Assembly: GCF_002811875.1 (NCBI RefSeq)
Contig: NZ_NPDZ01000002.1
Coordinates: 62,001-126,000 of the forward strand
Source: Leptospira perolatii
GTDB taxonomy: Bacteria; Spirochaetota; Leptospiria; Leptospirales; Leptospiraceae
Direction of reading: 5' to 3'
Length of the DNA: 64,000 bases
Shown in pieces: positions 35,408 through 45,167 of the stretch. The translations under genes were made by a program, and so were the position numbers. Positions within the stretch are counted from its first letter, which is position 1. Each line of letters begins with the position of its first letter. A model generated the notes under the pieces. It did no database searches, was not told the origin of the DNA, and was given only the letters and a program-made list of their open reading frames with translations.

Positions 35408-36324
35408 AAAGGGGCACATATTTTCATTCAGCGCTTTTTCCTTTTCTCGGAGCATGGATCGTTTCCCTCGGAGTTTCCTGTCATTATTCTACTGAAAAGA
35501 GATATACGTTTGCCCAACCGATTGATCCGGATCTTGAATATTCTTTTAATCCCGACGATCCTCAGTTTGAAGAAGGGGAGCCGTATACCGTCGTCGACGC
35601 TTTTGGAAACGCATTCGGGGTTTTTGCAAAAGCGATCATCGGCGACAAGAGAATGGAAAACCACAGAATTTCAGATGAGACCAAGCAGTTCTTAAAGGAT
35701 TATATTCGTGAAAACAATCTGAAAGATGTCAAGGTTCGTTTCAACCAGTACGCGCCCTGGGGTGATTTAAAAAGACTCTGGAGGATGAAGAATATCAATT
35801 TTCTTGCGAAATGGACGATCGGATTGATCAGCACTTTGATAAACGAAGTGATCTTGCCCGGAAGAATTTTTGGCGGAGATCATTATAATCCTTACACAAA
35901 TACGATTCATGTCTATACGGATATCCCTGCTGTTGTCGTTCATGAAGGAGGTCATGCAAAGGATTTCGCCCAAAGGGAATACAAAACCGGATACTCTCTT
36001 TTGTATCAGATTCCGTTTATTGGAACTTTGTATCCGGAAGCAAGAGCCTCCGATGACGCGGTTCGTTATTTTAGATATAGGTGCGACCGGGCGGCAGAGT
36101 TGAAGTCCTACAGAACTTTATTTCCGGCATATGGGACCTATGTGGGTGGGAGTGTTCCGGGAGCCGAAGTAGTAGGTGCGTTTTTCGCGATTCCCGGCCA
36201 TATCATAGGATCTACTAGAGCGAATGAATTCCTCAGGGAAGAAACTCCAAAAGAATGTGAAATTGCGGAAGAATTAGAAAAAGAGAAAGCTAAAAGTGAA
36301 ACAAAGAGAACTAAAAATAGATAA
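35404..36324 (+). CDS. Lipoprotein with an HEGGH zinc-metallopeptidase motif
   Basis: A 306-residue lipoprotein starting at ATG 35404 (overlap ATGA with the preceding stop). The signal peptide ends in LGVSC26. HEGGH at 180-184 fits the HExxH zinc site, and E212 in YPEARASDDA is a candidate third ligand, as in gluzincins. A hydrophobic segment (about 132-155) precedes it and may pack against the membrane. The C-terminus is a Lys/Glu-rich helix. It closes the six-gene lipoprotein operon and may process or degrade its products in the periplasm. Substrate unknown. Confidence 0.65.
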   Translation: MKRGTYFHSALFPFLGAWIVSLGVSCHYSTEKRYTFAQPIDPDLEYSFNPDDPQFEEGEPYTVVDAFGNAFGVFAKAIIGDKRMENHRISDETKQFLKDYIRENNLKDVKVRFNQYAPWGDLKRLWRMKNINFLAKWTIGLISTLINEVILPGRIFGGDHYNPYTNTIHVYTDIPAVVVHEGGHAKDFAQREYKTGYSLLYQIPFIGTLYPEARASDDAVRYFRYRCDRAAELKSYRTLFPAYGTYVGGSVPGAEVVGAFFAIPGHIIGSTRANEFLREETPKECEIAEELEKEKAKSETKRTKNR

Positions 36325-36440
36325 TATGCCTAAATAATGGGCATATATAAAATTATCGGCTAAAAAATAAGCGCCAATTTTAAATTCTGCTTTAATTTAT
36401 ACGAGTTTAAAGGCTATCTGGAAATTCGGGAGGTGAATCT

Positions 36441-37859
36441 ATGCTCCTCAGCAATTACCAGACGGACTCCTTTTATGACGAGATGTTCTCCGAAGAGGGA
36501 GGAATTCGTCAAAGTTACGACATCTTAAAATCTAGAATCGAAGGAATGGGGGACCAGGAGCTCCTTCTTCGAAAAACCTCGGCCGAAAGAGCCCTGCTTT
36601 CTCTTGGGATTACGTTTAACGTGTATGGTGAAGACGAAGAAAGGATCATGCCTTTCGACATTATCCCGAGGATCATCACTTCTCACGAATGGAAGAAAAT
36701 AGAGCAGGGACTGAAGCAGAGAATTCTGGCTCTGAATCTATTTATTCAGGACATCTACGGAGAAGAAAAAATCATCAAAGACGGGGTGGTTCCGCGAGAG
36801 ATATTGTACAGCAGTAGCGGGTATTTGAAAGAATGCAAGGGACTGATTCCTCCAAAAGGAATTTGGATCCATATTACTGGTACAGACCTTGTTCGAAACG
36901 GAGATGGACGGATGCACGTATTGGAAGACAATCTTCGCTGTCCATCCGGCGTCTCTTATGTATTAGAAAATCGTGAAGTAATGAAAAAGACTTTTCCGGA
37001 GTTGTTCGCGAGTCTTTCTGTCAAACCGATTTATGACTATCCGATCCGATTGAGGGGAATGCTCGAGTATCTCTCCAAAAAACCGAATCCGAAAATCGCA
37101 GTTTTGACTCCGGGGATTTACAACTCAGCTTATTACGAACATTCTTTTCTGGCTTCCAAAATGGGCGTCCCGCTGGTCGAAGGCAGCGATCTGCTGGTCA
37201 AAGACGATAAGCTCTACATGAGGACGACTCGCGGCCTGAAGCAGGTAGACGTACTCTACCGTAGGATAGACGATCTGTTTCTGGATCCGAATGTTTTTAG
37301 AAAAGATTCCATGTTGGGGATTCCAGGGATCTTCGAAGCATTCAAAAAAGGGAATGTTGCTTTGGCGAACGCTCCAGGGACCGGAGTTGCGGACGATAAG
37401 GTGATTTATTCGTTTGTTCCGAATATTATAAAATACTACTTATCTGAGGAAGCAATTCTCCCGAATGTTCCCACCTATTTGTGTTCTCGTGAATCTGATT
37501 TGTCGTTTGTTCGGGAAAACATCGAGAACCTTGTGGTCAAGGCCGCAAATGGCGCCGGCGGTTACGGAATGATCATAGGGCCTGTAGCTACCAAGCAGGA
37601 ATGCAAGGATTTTTTAAAGAAGGTAGAAGCTGATCCTAGAAATTACATCGCCCAGCCAGTTTTGAGTTTATCTAGAGTTCCTACATTAGTAGAAGATAAA
37701 TTAGAAGGACGTCATGTGGACTTAAGACCATTCATTCTTTTCGGAGAGGAAATCTATGTAATGCCGGGAGGTCTGACCAGGGTTGCTCTTAGAAAAGGTT
37801 CTTTGGTAGTGAATTCTTCCCAAGGAGGCGGATCTAAAGATACTTGGGTGATGGGTTGA
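36441..37859 (+). CDS. Circularly permuted ATP-grasp protein (COG2308 type)
   Basis: A 472-residue protein of the circularly permuted ATP-grasp (DUF404/DUF407, COG2308) family. [19 protein letters not shown] is its hallmark, RIDDLFLDP follows, [17 protein letters not shown] is the glycine-rich ATP loop, and GRHVDLRPF is the late acidic/basic block. It probably ligates an amino acid or peptide with ATP, but the substrate is unknown. A strong GGGAGGTG ribosome site precedes the ATG. It is followed by an alpha-E gene and a transglutaminase gene, the usual three-part context. Confidence 0.9.
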   Translation: MLLSNYQTDSFYDEMFSEEGGIRQSYDILKSRIEGMGDQELLLRKTSAERALLSLGITFNVYGEDEERIMPFDIIPRIITSHEWKKIEQGLKQRILALNLFIQDIYGEEKIIKDGVVPREILYSSSGYLKECKGLIPPKGIWIHITGTDLVRNGDGRMHVLEDNLRCPSGVSYVLENREVMKKTFPELFASLSVKPIYDYPIRLRGMLEYLSKKPNPKIAVLTPGIYNSAYYEHSFLASKMGVPLVEGSDLLVKDDKLYMRTTRGLKQVDVLYRRIDDLFLDPNVFRKDSMLGIPGIFEAFKKGNVALANAPGTGVADDKVIYSFVPNIIKYYLSEEAILPNVPTYLCSRESDLSFVRENIENLVVKAANGAGGYGMIIGPVATKQECKDFLKKVEADPRNYIAQPVLSLSRVPTLVEDKLEGRHVDLRPFILFGEEIYVMPGGLTRVALRKGSLVVNSSQGGGSKDTWVMG

Positions 37860-37995
37860 AAATCGCAGTTCGTGCGCGCATGTCTCAACGATAATTGAAA
37901 TAAAAAAAGAGAATCAGCAAAGACTTTGCTCTGTCATTGGACGAAGTAGTTTCTGAATTGAGTTAAGGTAATAGAACGATTAAAGAGGGATTGAT

Positions 37996-38940
37996 ATGTT
38001 AAGCCGAGTCGCTGAATCGGTGTACTGGATGAATCGGTACATAGAAAGAGCCGAGAACTATTCCCGCTTTCTGGACGTAAACTTTCAGTTGTCCTTGGAC
38101 TTAAACGAAAATGCAGCCAGGCAATGGATGCCTTTAGTCTACACTACCGGAGATAACGAGCTGTTTTCCAGGAAATACGCGGATGCTTCCAAAGAAAACG
38201 TGATCCATTTCATGAGCCTGGATTCGGAAAATCCAAATTCGATTATCAATTGTTTGATACACGCGCGTGAGAATGCAAGGACCGTCAGGGAAAATATCTC
38301 TACCCCGATGTGGGAAGTGATCAACGAATTTTATCTGAATTTCAAATCGAAGAAGAAATTTGATCGAGTCGATACTCCTAGTTTATCAGAATTTTTTAAA
38401 TCGATTCGAAACCAGTGCCTTCTGTTTTATGGATGCCAAGATGCTACGATTTCTCAGGACGAGGTTTGGCATTTTGCACTCTTGGGCAGACATTTAGAAA
38501 GAGCCGACAAAACTACTAGAATCCTGGATATGAAGTATTTCATCTTGCTTCCACTCGGTGAGCAAGCCGGATCCACTCTGGATTTGATACAATGGCTATC
38601 TTTGTTGAAATCGACTAGTTCTCATGAAATGTTTAACCGAATTTATACTAGGATCACTCCTAAGAATATAGCCCAATTCTTACTCTTGGATAAACTCTTT
38701 CCAAGGGCAATTCGATATTGCCTTTCTAAAACCTTTGATAGTTTAAAATTATTGAATGGAACTGATCAGAGCACTTATGTCAATGAGCCGGAAAAGAAAG
38801 TAGGTTTGTTGTTATCCGAAATGAATTACACTTCTATAGACGAGATATTCAGTTCCGGTATGCACGAATATCTGGATCGACTTCAGGCTAGGCTGAATTC
38901 GATCGGGAACGAATTCGATGATACGTACTTTAGGAATTAA
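37996..38940 (+). CDS. Alpha-E domain protein (COG2307)
   Basis: A 314-residue all-helical protein with the alpha-E (DUF403) start MLSRVAESVYWMNRYIERAENYSRFLDV. The second conserved block, FALLGRHLERADKTTRILDMKY, occurs at about 160-185. Alpha-E proteins are encoded beside circularly permuted ATP-grasps and transglutaminases in many bacteria and are proposed to act together, though their biochemistry is not settled. It lies 136 bases after the ATP-grasp gene and 29 bases before the transglutaminase gene. Confidence 0.9.
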   Translation: MLSRVAESVYWMNRYIERAENYSRFLDVNFQLSLDLNENAARQWMPLVYTTGDNELFSRKYADASKENVIHFMSLDSENPNSIINCLIHARENARTVRENISTPMWEVINEFYLNFKSKKKFDRVDTPSLSEFFKSIRNQCLLFYGCQDATISQDEVWHFALLGRHLERADKTTRILDMKYFILLPLGEQAGSTLDLIQWLSLLKSTSSHEMFNRIYTRITPKNIAQFLLLDKLFPRAIRYCLSKTFDSLKLLNGTDQSTYVNEPEKKVGLLLSEMNYTSIDEIFSSGMHEYLDRLQARLNSIGNEFDDTYFRN

Positions 38941-38969
38941 TAACATTCGATACCTATCAAGATAAGAAT

Positions 38970-41900
38970 ATGGCATTACTAGTATCTCTTACGCACGAAA
39001 CTTCTTACGACTATGACAGGCCTGTCTCTCTATCTCCTCACGTGATTCGGCTCAAGCCAGCTCCGCATAGCAAGACCAGAATAATTTCTTACTCGCTCGT
39101 AGTAGAGCCCAAGAATCAGTTCCTAAATTGGCAACAGGATCCTTTTGGTAATTACCAAGCTCGAGTTGTGTTTCCGGAAAAGACTCAAAGGCTGAAGATT
39201 TTAGTGGATCTGATTGCAGAAATTCAAACTCACAATCCGTTTGACTTTTTCCTGGAGCCTAGTGCTGAGGAAGCGCCGTTTTTATATTCTGATTCAATGC
39301 GGACGGAATTGCTGCCGTACCTACGTGCTTCCGAAGGAAGTCCGGAGTTGGGAGAATATCTTTCCAAATTGCGAAAGGAAGGAGTTCTTCAAAAGACAAG
39401 AACCGTCGACTTTTTAGTGAATTTGAATCGTAGGATATACCAAGATATTCATTACGTAATTCGAATGGAGCCTGGAGTGCAGTCGTGCTCAGAAACTTTG
39501 AAGCTCAGAACCGGTTCTTGCAGAGATTCCGCATATTTGTTGGTTCAGATACTTAGGCATATCGGTCTGGCATCTAGATTTGTCTCCGGCTACCTGATTC
39601 AATTGAAACCGGATGAACTTCCTTTAGAGGGTCCTGCGGGCCCTAACACTGATTTTACAGATTTACACGCATGGGTAGAAGTCTTTTTGCCCGGTGCGGG
39701 ATGGATCGGACTAGATCCGACTTCAGGACTTTTGACAGGGGAGGGCCATATTCCGCTGTCCGCAGTTCCTGAGCCATCCAGTGCATCACCTGTTTTCGGT
39801 TATTCGGATCCTGCAGAGAGCACTTTTGGATTTAGAATGGAAATCCGAAGAATGAAGGAGTCGCCTAGAGTCACCAAGCCTTATTCCGATACAGATTGGT
39901 CCAGAATCATGAATTTGGGACAGTCCATTGATCATAGAATCTTAAAGAACGATATTCGTCTTTCTATTGGTGGAGAACCTACTTTTATCAGCGACCTAGA
40001 TCGGCAAGCTGTTGAATGGAATTTTGAAGCACTCGGAGACAACAAGCGGGAGTTAGGCGAAGAGTTATTGGATCGATTGAGATCCAAAATCTGTCCCGGT
40101 TCGATTGTGCAAGAGACTCAGGGAAAATGGTACCCGGGTGAACCCTTGCCCCGATGGTCTTTGGGAGTGTACTGGAGAAAAGACGGAGAGTCGATTTCAG
40201 ACCCCGATCACTTGGAATCAGAATCGAGAGATCTATATAATCCTGAAGATTTTCATAGCGTGGAAGCTTTGGGAGAATCGATCTGCGGAGTTCTAGGAAT
40301 TTCTACCCGGTATTTGGTTCCTCTTTACGAGGACGGTTTTTACTATCTCTGGCAAGAAGGAAAGTTACCCGAACAAAAGAATCTCGAGAAAGTTTCCGAG
40401 AAAGACAATTCGTTCGATGCTTTAGAAAGAAAAAAGCTCTTATCTATGATCGATTCAGACTTTCAGATAAAGAAAGCAATCGCACTTCCCATTCAATATA
40501 ACTATATTAAGAAAATATGGGAGAGTTCCCATTGGAATTATCGAAGAGAAAGGCTTTATCTGATTCCAGGCGACAGCCCTGCCGGTTTGCGGCTTCCGTT
40601 TTCTTCCATCAGCGATCGCTTTAGAGAGTCCGCAATCTTTACCGATTTATCTAGAGAGGATCTTCCATCTTACAATTCCTACCGAAAAGCTGTTGTAAAA
40701 CGAAGAAAGGAGAACGGTAGAACATTTTCCGAAGAAGATTTACCGATACGGACCACGTTAGTTCTGGAACCAAGGGCGGGGAAGCTATTCGCATTTCTGC
40801 CTCCTGTAGAAAGATTGGATGTTTGGCTGGATCTGGTAATCAGTCTACAAGAGGCAGCGAGCGAAAGTAAGTTGAATTTGGTTTTAGAAGGATACGAACC
40901 TCCTTCTGATACGCGGCTTTCCCATTTTAGAATCACGCCGGATCCTGGAGTATTGGAAGTAAATCTACATCCATCGTCTAACTTTGATGAGTTGGTTGAA
41001 AAGACCCAAATCCTTTATGAGGAAGCGAAAAAGACAAAGCTCAGCACGGAGAAGTTTATGATCGATGGCCGGCAGTCCGGAACCGGTGGCGGAAATCATA
41101 TTACTTTGGGTGCGATGACACCAGCCGACAGTCCTTTTCTTCGAAGACCTGATTTGTTACGCAGTTTAATTACTTACTGGCAAAACCATCCTTCTCTTTC
41201 CTATCTATTTTCCGGATTATTCGTCGGGCCCACTTCGCAAGCTCCTCGCATGGACGAAGGAAGAGACGAAATTTTATATGAGTTTGAATTGGCTGCAAGG
41301 CAAATAGACTCGCTTCGAAAATTTCGACCTTGGGAAATCGATAGAATTTTTAGAAATTTTCTTTTGGATCTTACCGGTAATACTCATAGAGCTGAGATTT
41401 CAATTGATAAATTATTTCCTCCTAATGGACCACGACTCGGATTGGTCGAGTTAAGAGGATTCGAGATGCCACCTCATTATAAGATGAGTGTGGTCCAGCA
41501 ATTGTTAGTAATGGCCTTAGTGGCTAAATTTTGGGAAAAACCGTACAAGCAAGGACCGGTTCGGTGGGGAAAGGAGTTGCACGATCGATTCTTATTACCT
41601 CACTTCGTTTGGTCCGATTTTAAAGAAGTGTTGCGAGATCTTCGCGAGAGCTCCTTCGATTTTAGAGAATCTGATTTTCTTCCATTCTTCGAATTCAGGT
41701 TTCCGCAATACGGAGCATGCCAGAAAGAAGGGATTTATTTAGAGCTAAGATTAGCATTAGAAACTTGGAATGTTCTTGGAGAAGAGACTTCTTCCTTTGG
41801 TACTTCCCGTTCCGTTGATTCTGCTCAAGAAAGGTTGCAGGTAAAAGTGGAGGGCTGGACTGAAGGAAGATTCCAGCTTTCTTGCAACGGATTTCTTCTT

Positions 41901-42251
41901 CCGATTGGGCCTACAGGAAAGAAAGGAGAGTATGTTTGCGGGGTTCGCTTCAAGGCTTGGCCTTTGGCATTTACATTGCACCCGAGTCTTTCTATACAAA
42001 ATCCTTTGGTCTTTGATATCTGGGATTTATGGAACTCACGTTCGTTAGGTGGTTGTCGTTATTATATTTCTCATCCAGGTGGAAGAGCCTACGATACTTT
42101 TCCAGTGAATTCTTTAGAGGCGGAAAGTAGGAGGATATCCCGATTCTTTTCAGATGGACATACTCCAGGTAGAGACAAGCCTCCGATTCCATTAGAGCAT
42201 CCTGATTCACCATTTACTCTGGATCTCCGTTGGTCTTTTTTACACAGTTAG
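38970..42251 (+). CDS. Transglutaminase-like / DUF2126 fusion protein
   Basis: A 1093-residue protein. Residues 1-85 are a bacterial transglutaminase N-terminal domain, about 150-260 a transglutaminase core with GSCRDSA (nucleophile Cys), DLHAWVEV (His) and GLDPTSG (Asp), a complete triad. The remaining 800 residues match DUF2126: KNDIRLSIGGEPTFIS, GRQSGTGGGNHITLGA and HRAEISIDKLFPPNGPRLGLVELRGFEMPPH are its signature blocks. The whole is the usual large partner of COG2307/COG2308 genes and may form or break amide bonds. Substrates unknown. Confidence 0.9.
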   Translation: MALLVSLTHETSYDYDRPVSLSPHVIRLKPAPHSKTRIISYSLVVEPKNQFLNWQQDPFGNYQARVVFPEKTQRLKILVDLIAEIQTHNPFDFFLEPSAEEAPFLYSDSMRTELLPYLRASEGSPELGEYLSKLRKEGVLQKTRTVDFLVNLNRRIYQDIHYVIRMEPGVQSCSETLKLRTGSCRDSAYLLVQILRHIGLASRFVSGYLIQLKPDELPLEGPAGPNTDFTDLHAWVEVFLPGAGWIGLDPTSGLLTGEGHIPLSAVPEPSSASPVFGYSDPAESTFGFRMEIRRMKESPRVTKPYSDTDWSRIMNLGQSIDHRILKNDIRLSIGGEPTFISDLDRQAVEWNFEALGDNKRELGEELLDRLRSKICPGSIVQETQGKWYPGEPLPRWSLGVYWRKDGESISDPDHLESESRDLYNPEDFHSVEALGESICGVLGISTRYLVPLYEDGFYYLWQEGKLPEQKNLEKVSEKDNSFDALERKKLLSMIDSDFQIKKAIALPIQYNYIKKIWESSHWNYRRERLYLIPGDSPAGLRLPFSSISDRFRESAIFTDLSREDLPSYNSYRKAVVKRRKENGRTFSEEDLPIRTTLVLEPRAGKLFAFLPPVERLDVWLDLVISLQEAASESKLNLVLEGYEPPSDTRLSHFRITPDPGVLEVNLHPSSNFDELVEKTQILYEEAKKTKLSTEKFMIDGRQSGTGGGNHITLGAMTPADSPFLRRPDLLRSLITYWQNHPSLSYLFSGLFVGPTSQAPRMDEGRDEILYEFELAARQIDSLRKFRPWEIDRIFRNFLLDLTGNTHRAEISIDKLFPPNGPRLGLVELRGFEMPPHYKMSVVQQLLVMALVAKFWEKPYKQGPVRWGKELHDRFLLPHFVWSDFKEVLRDLRESSFDFRESDFLPFFEFRFPQYGACQKEGIYLELRLALETWNVLGEETSSFGTSRSVDSAQERLQVKVEGWTEGRFQLSCNGFLLPIGPTGKKGEYVCGVRFKAWPLAFTLHPSLSIQNPLVFDIWDLWNSRSLGGCRYYISHPGGRAYDTFPVNSLEAESRRISRFFSDGHTPGRDKPPIPLEHPDSPFTLDLRWSFLHS

Positions 42252-42912
42252 CAGGTTAGCATTCTATGCAATTAGGGAACAGAAACGGATTCGTTTCCTA
42301 ATGTAAGATGGAAAAATCAAATACTGTTTCCTTCATTTTAGGTATCAGGAAGTTCAGCTCTTTCTACTAAGGGGAACTGACCTTTTCCTAATAAGAATGC
42401 AATCTGGAAGAGACACTGAAGCTGACACTTTTTGATACCTATTGGGATCCTCGCATTTCGATCCAAGCCGCGCATGAAAGAGCATTACTCTGTGTTCTAA
42501 ACCTGCAAAACGCGATGTTGTCGCCCTATTTTGGAGGGCTTGTGCCAGGAATGGTAGATCCGGCACACTAAGGCTTGGAAGGAGCAGATTGGAGTACTCC
42601 AGCCGTTACCTGACCAAAGCAATTATGACCCTATTCTAGATCCAGATTTCCATTGAATGTAGGAGCTCCTACAAAGAGGCAGATTTTCTTAAAAAACTTG
42701 CAAAATTGGCAGCTTTGTGGTATATCGGCCCCTTCGGGTTGCCCACCACCAGCCCCCCACCCACGGAAGGGCGGGGCCCTTCCCGAGACTCTTCACTGAA
42801 CAGGATTGATCTTTGTCAATTTCTGAGAATCTTTCTCAAAATTGATTGCCGCCAAAAGACCCGAAATAATCCTGATTCTCAAGAACAAAAATTCAAAGTA
42901 TCGAATCGACTC
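42252..42912. other. Intergenic region with dispersed repeat modules, no clear gene
   Basis: The 661 bases between the transglutaminase and NHL genes contain a perfect 16-base palindrome, TGTAGGAGCTCCTACA (42658-42673), and a GC-rich hairpin-like module (about 42752-42785) that resembles the 7.5 kb tandem repeat. A 70-codon minus-strand frame (42354-42566) is rich in Arg and Ser and unlike coding sequence in the neighbours, so I do not call it. The NHL promoter probably lies in the last 120 bases. Confidence 0.5.
42658..42785. repeat. Dispersed palindrome plus GC-rich module
   Basis: This single copy carries the 16-base palindrome TGTAGGAGCTCCTACA and, about 80 bases further, a GC-rich run (CCCCCCACCC..GGGCGGGGCC). 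Both modules occur in the same order and at similar spacing in the tandem units at 7469-7860. The sequences between the modules do not match, so only the hairpins appear to be conserved. Confidence 0.65.
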
Positions 42913-43995
42913 ATGAAACAGAAAATTACGACTTTTTTACACTTCTCCCTACCGATCCTTGCGGCCTTTTTCTCAGGAAATTGCTTTCTATTCCCGGATC
43001 CAAAAAAGACGGATAACACGATCCTGCTAGCGCTAATCGCTAGTCAACCTCAAGTCTCAACACTTACTCTCACCGGACTTTCGGTTCCAATCACCAAGCC
43101 TGAGGCGATAGGCGTGTTATCGAACGGTTCCTTAATACTGGGTGATACCGGAAATAATCGAATTTTAAGAATTTCGAATGAAAGCACAGCGAGCGTATTA
43201 CTCGACAGTAGTTCTCCGGTCGGTGGCGTAACCCTTACTAGCCCAGAAGGGATTTCTACAAAATCGGATGGTACGATTTTCGTGGGAAATACTGGGGCGG
43301 CTTCTGTATTTAAAATCGACTCCGCAGGAACTCCTACACTTTTCGCAGGAAATGGAACTACCGGAAATACTAGTACGATTACCACGAATTGTTTCGAAGA
43401 GGCTGAAGGTTTGGTTTTTGAATCGAGCACAGGCTTTCTCTACGTAGCTGATCCACCAAATAATCAGGTCGTAAAGATAGATACGAATGGAGCTCCTTCG
43501 ATTTCGAATCGCCTCGGAAGCGGTGCCCCAGGAATTGTCGACGGTGCAGAAAACTCAGCGAACTTTACGGATCCTAAGGGAGCGGCAGTAGATTCGCAAG
43601 GAAATCTTTTTGTTTCCGATACGGGCAATCATGCGATCCGAAAAATTACTCCGAGTGGCACAGTCTCTACCTTTGCTGGTTCTAAATTCCAGATTTCTGG
43701 ATCTTCGGATGGAGTAGGTAACTCTGCGCGATTTAATTCTCCTTATGCAATCACGATAGATCCAAATAATAATTTGTATCTTGTGGATTCTGGAAACCAA
43801 ACCGTACGTAAAATTACTCCGGATGGAGTGGTTACTACGATTGCGGGAATTCCAGGAGTGATTGGAAATCAAGATGGTATGGCAAGTTCGGCGAGCTTTG
43901 ATAGTCCTCGCGGGATCGTTTATCATGCCGGGGCTCTGTATGTTACGACCGCAAATCCGTCTTCGAGTAAGATTCGGAAAATTCAACTTCCGTAA
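42913..43995 (+). CDS. NHL-repeat beta-propeller lipoprotein
   Basis: A 360-residue lipoprotein starting at ATG 42913 rather than the frame opening at 42706, because the latter precedes the signal peptide with repeat-derived sequence. The lipobox is FFSGNC. The mature part is a series of five or more NHL repeats (VSDTGNHAIRKITPSGTVSTFAG and similar units), forming a beta-propeller outside the cytoplasm. Such propellers bind proteins or glycans. It lies 14 bases upstream of the imelysin gene and is probably part of the same uptake locus. Confidence 0.85.
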   Translation: MKQKITTFLHFSLPILAAFFSGNCFLFPDPKKTDNTILLALIASQPQVSTLTLTGLSVPITKPEAIGVLSNGSLILGDTGNNRILRISNESTASVLLDSSSPVGGVTLTSPEGISTKSDGTIFVGNTGAASVFKIDSAGTPTLFAGNGTTGNTSTITTNCFEEAEGLVFESSTGFLYVADPPNNQVVKIDTNGAPSISNRLGSGAPGIVDGAENSANFTDPKGAAVDSQGNLFVSDTGNHAIRKITPSGTVSTFAGSKFQISGSSDGVGNSARFNSPYAITIDPNNNLYLVDSGNQTVRKITPDGVVTTIAGIPGVIGNQDGMASSASFDSPRGIVYHAGALYVTTANPSSSKIRKIQLP

Positions 43996-44009
43996 TTTAT
44001 AAAAATAGA

Positions 44010-45167
44010 ATGAAGTATCTAGTGAATCGTAGAATTTTTGGATCGAAAAAGCTTGTTCTGCTCGCGGCGCTTACTCTTTTCGCCGTGGGCTCTTGTTCTC
44101 CGAAGAATGCCGAAGCAACCAATGAATCCTCTATGAACGGATTCTTATATAGGATGTTCAATTCTTTTGATCCGACCAAGTTCTTGGAAAATATGGGCTC
44201 GAATGTAATTCCTGCTCTGTTTCAGAATGTGGCCACTCAAGCCGGGGAATTGACTGTCGCGGCAGCAAATCTTTGTGGCTCGACCTCTCTTGCTCAGTTC
44301 CAAACCGAGTGGAAGGAGAATGTGAGCGCGCTAAAAAAGGTGGAGCTAATTCAGTTCGGACCTGGTAGCATTTCGGGATATTCTCCATTGATGGATTTTT
44401 GGCCTTTAAACTATGAAACTAGTCCACCCACTTCAGCGGATCGTACTGCATTGGACGCGATCACAGGTGCCTCTCCAAATGTATCTGGGCTGCCTGCGGG
44501 ACAAAGAGGACTTCCTGCAATCGAGTATTTGATTTTTACTGCTCCTTCTCCTTGCTCGAGTAGCGATCGACTGGAATTAGTGAAATCTTTAGCAGCAGAT
44601 TACAATTCCAACTCCCAAGCTTTGTTCAATGCATGGAAAGCAGGTGGCGGAAATTTTGGAGGACAGTTGGCGAGCGCAGGCCAAGGGAGCGAAGTTTTCC
44701 TTACGAAGGCGAGCGCATTCGACCTGATACTTTCCAATACTATCGATTTAATTCATTCGATGAAGGATGCAAAGTTAGAATTTCCCTCCGACTTGATGGC
44801 TGGAGGCACTGGGCTTTCTCCTGATCCGAACAAGGCCGAGTCTAGATTTGCGGGACCCACTCAATCGTTTCAGAATGTAAAGGATAATGTGGAGTCCTTC
44901 AAATCAGTATATTTTGGAAACGGTGGAGCCGGACTCTCGGATTACGTTGCATTCGTAAATCCTAATATTGATCAAGAAGTAAGAGCCGAACTTCTAGAAT
45001 TAGAAGCTACATTAAATTTACTGACCAACTTTGACTCAGGTAATATGACAAATCTAAAAAAAGCGGTCCTAGAATTGGACGAAATCGAAAAGTTACTCAC
45101 AACGGAACTAGCTGCCGCATTGGGAACATCTCCTGTCACAGGAGGTAAGGGAGGGGACGGGGATTGA
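44010..45167 (+). CDS. Imelysin-family lipoprotein (M75-like)
   Basis: A 385-residue lipoprotein (lipobox AVGSC) with an imelysin fold, two four-helix bundles linked by loops. The family motif GxHxxE reads GLPAIEYLIF here: the His is replaced by Pro and the Glu is kept, a variant I recall from other imelysins. Imelysin proteins are iron-regulated and linked to iron uptake, but their biochemistry is unclear. The stop overlaps the start of the TonB receptor gene (TGATG), supporting joint action. Confidence 0.75.
   Translation: MKYLVNRRIFGSKKLVLLAALTLFAVGSCSPKNAEATNESSMNGFLYRMFNSFDPTKFLENMGSNVIPALFQNVATQAGELTVAAANLCGSTSLAQFQTEWKENVSALKKVELIQFGPGSISGYSPLMDFWPLNYETSPPTSADRTALDAITGASPNVSGLPAGQRGLPAIEYLIFTAPSPCSSSDRLELVKSLAADYNSNSQALFNAWKAGGGNFGGQLASAGQGSEVFLTKASAFDLILSNTIDLIHSMKDAKLEFPSDLMAGGTGLSPDPNKAESRFAGPTQSFQNVKDNVESFKSVYFGNGGAGLSDYVAFVNPNIDQEVRAELLELEATLNLLTNFDSGNMTNLKKAVLELDEIEKLLTTELAAALGTSPVTGGKGGDGD

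Noticed and set aside
36324..36346. ATATGCC/GGCATAT hairpin after the metallopeptidase-like gene as a terminator
   Set aside because: The stem is short and AT-rich, and no T-run follows on the coding strand.
42270..42302. GAAACG/CGTTTC hairpin after the DUF2126 gene as a terminator
   Set aside because: A six-base stem without a T-run; too weak to call.
42354..42566. A 70-codon minus-strand frame in the 42.3-42.9 kb intergenic region
   Set aside because: No ribosome site or recognisable fold, and it lies in repeat-bearing DNA; it may be part of a dispersed element.
42706..42912. N-terminal 69-residue extension of the NHL lipoprotein
   Set aside because: It is translated from the dispersed GC-rich repeat and would precede the signal peptide.
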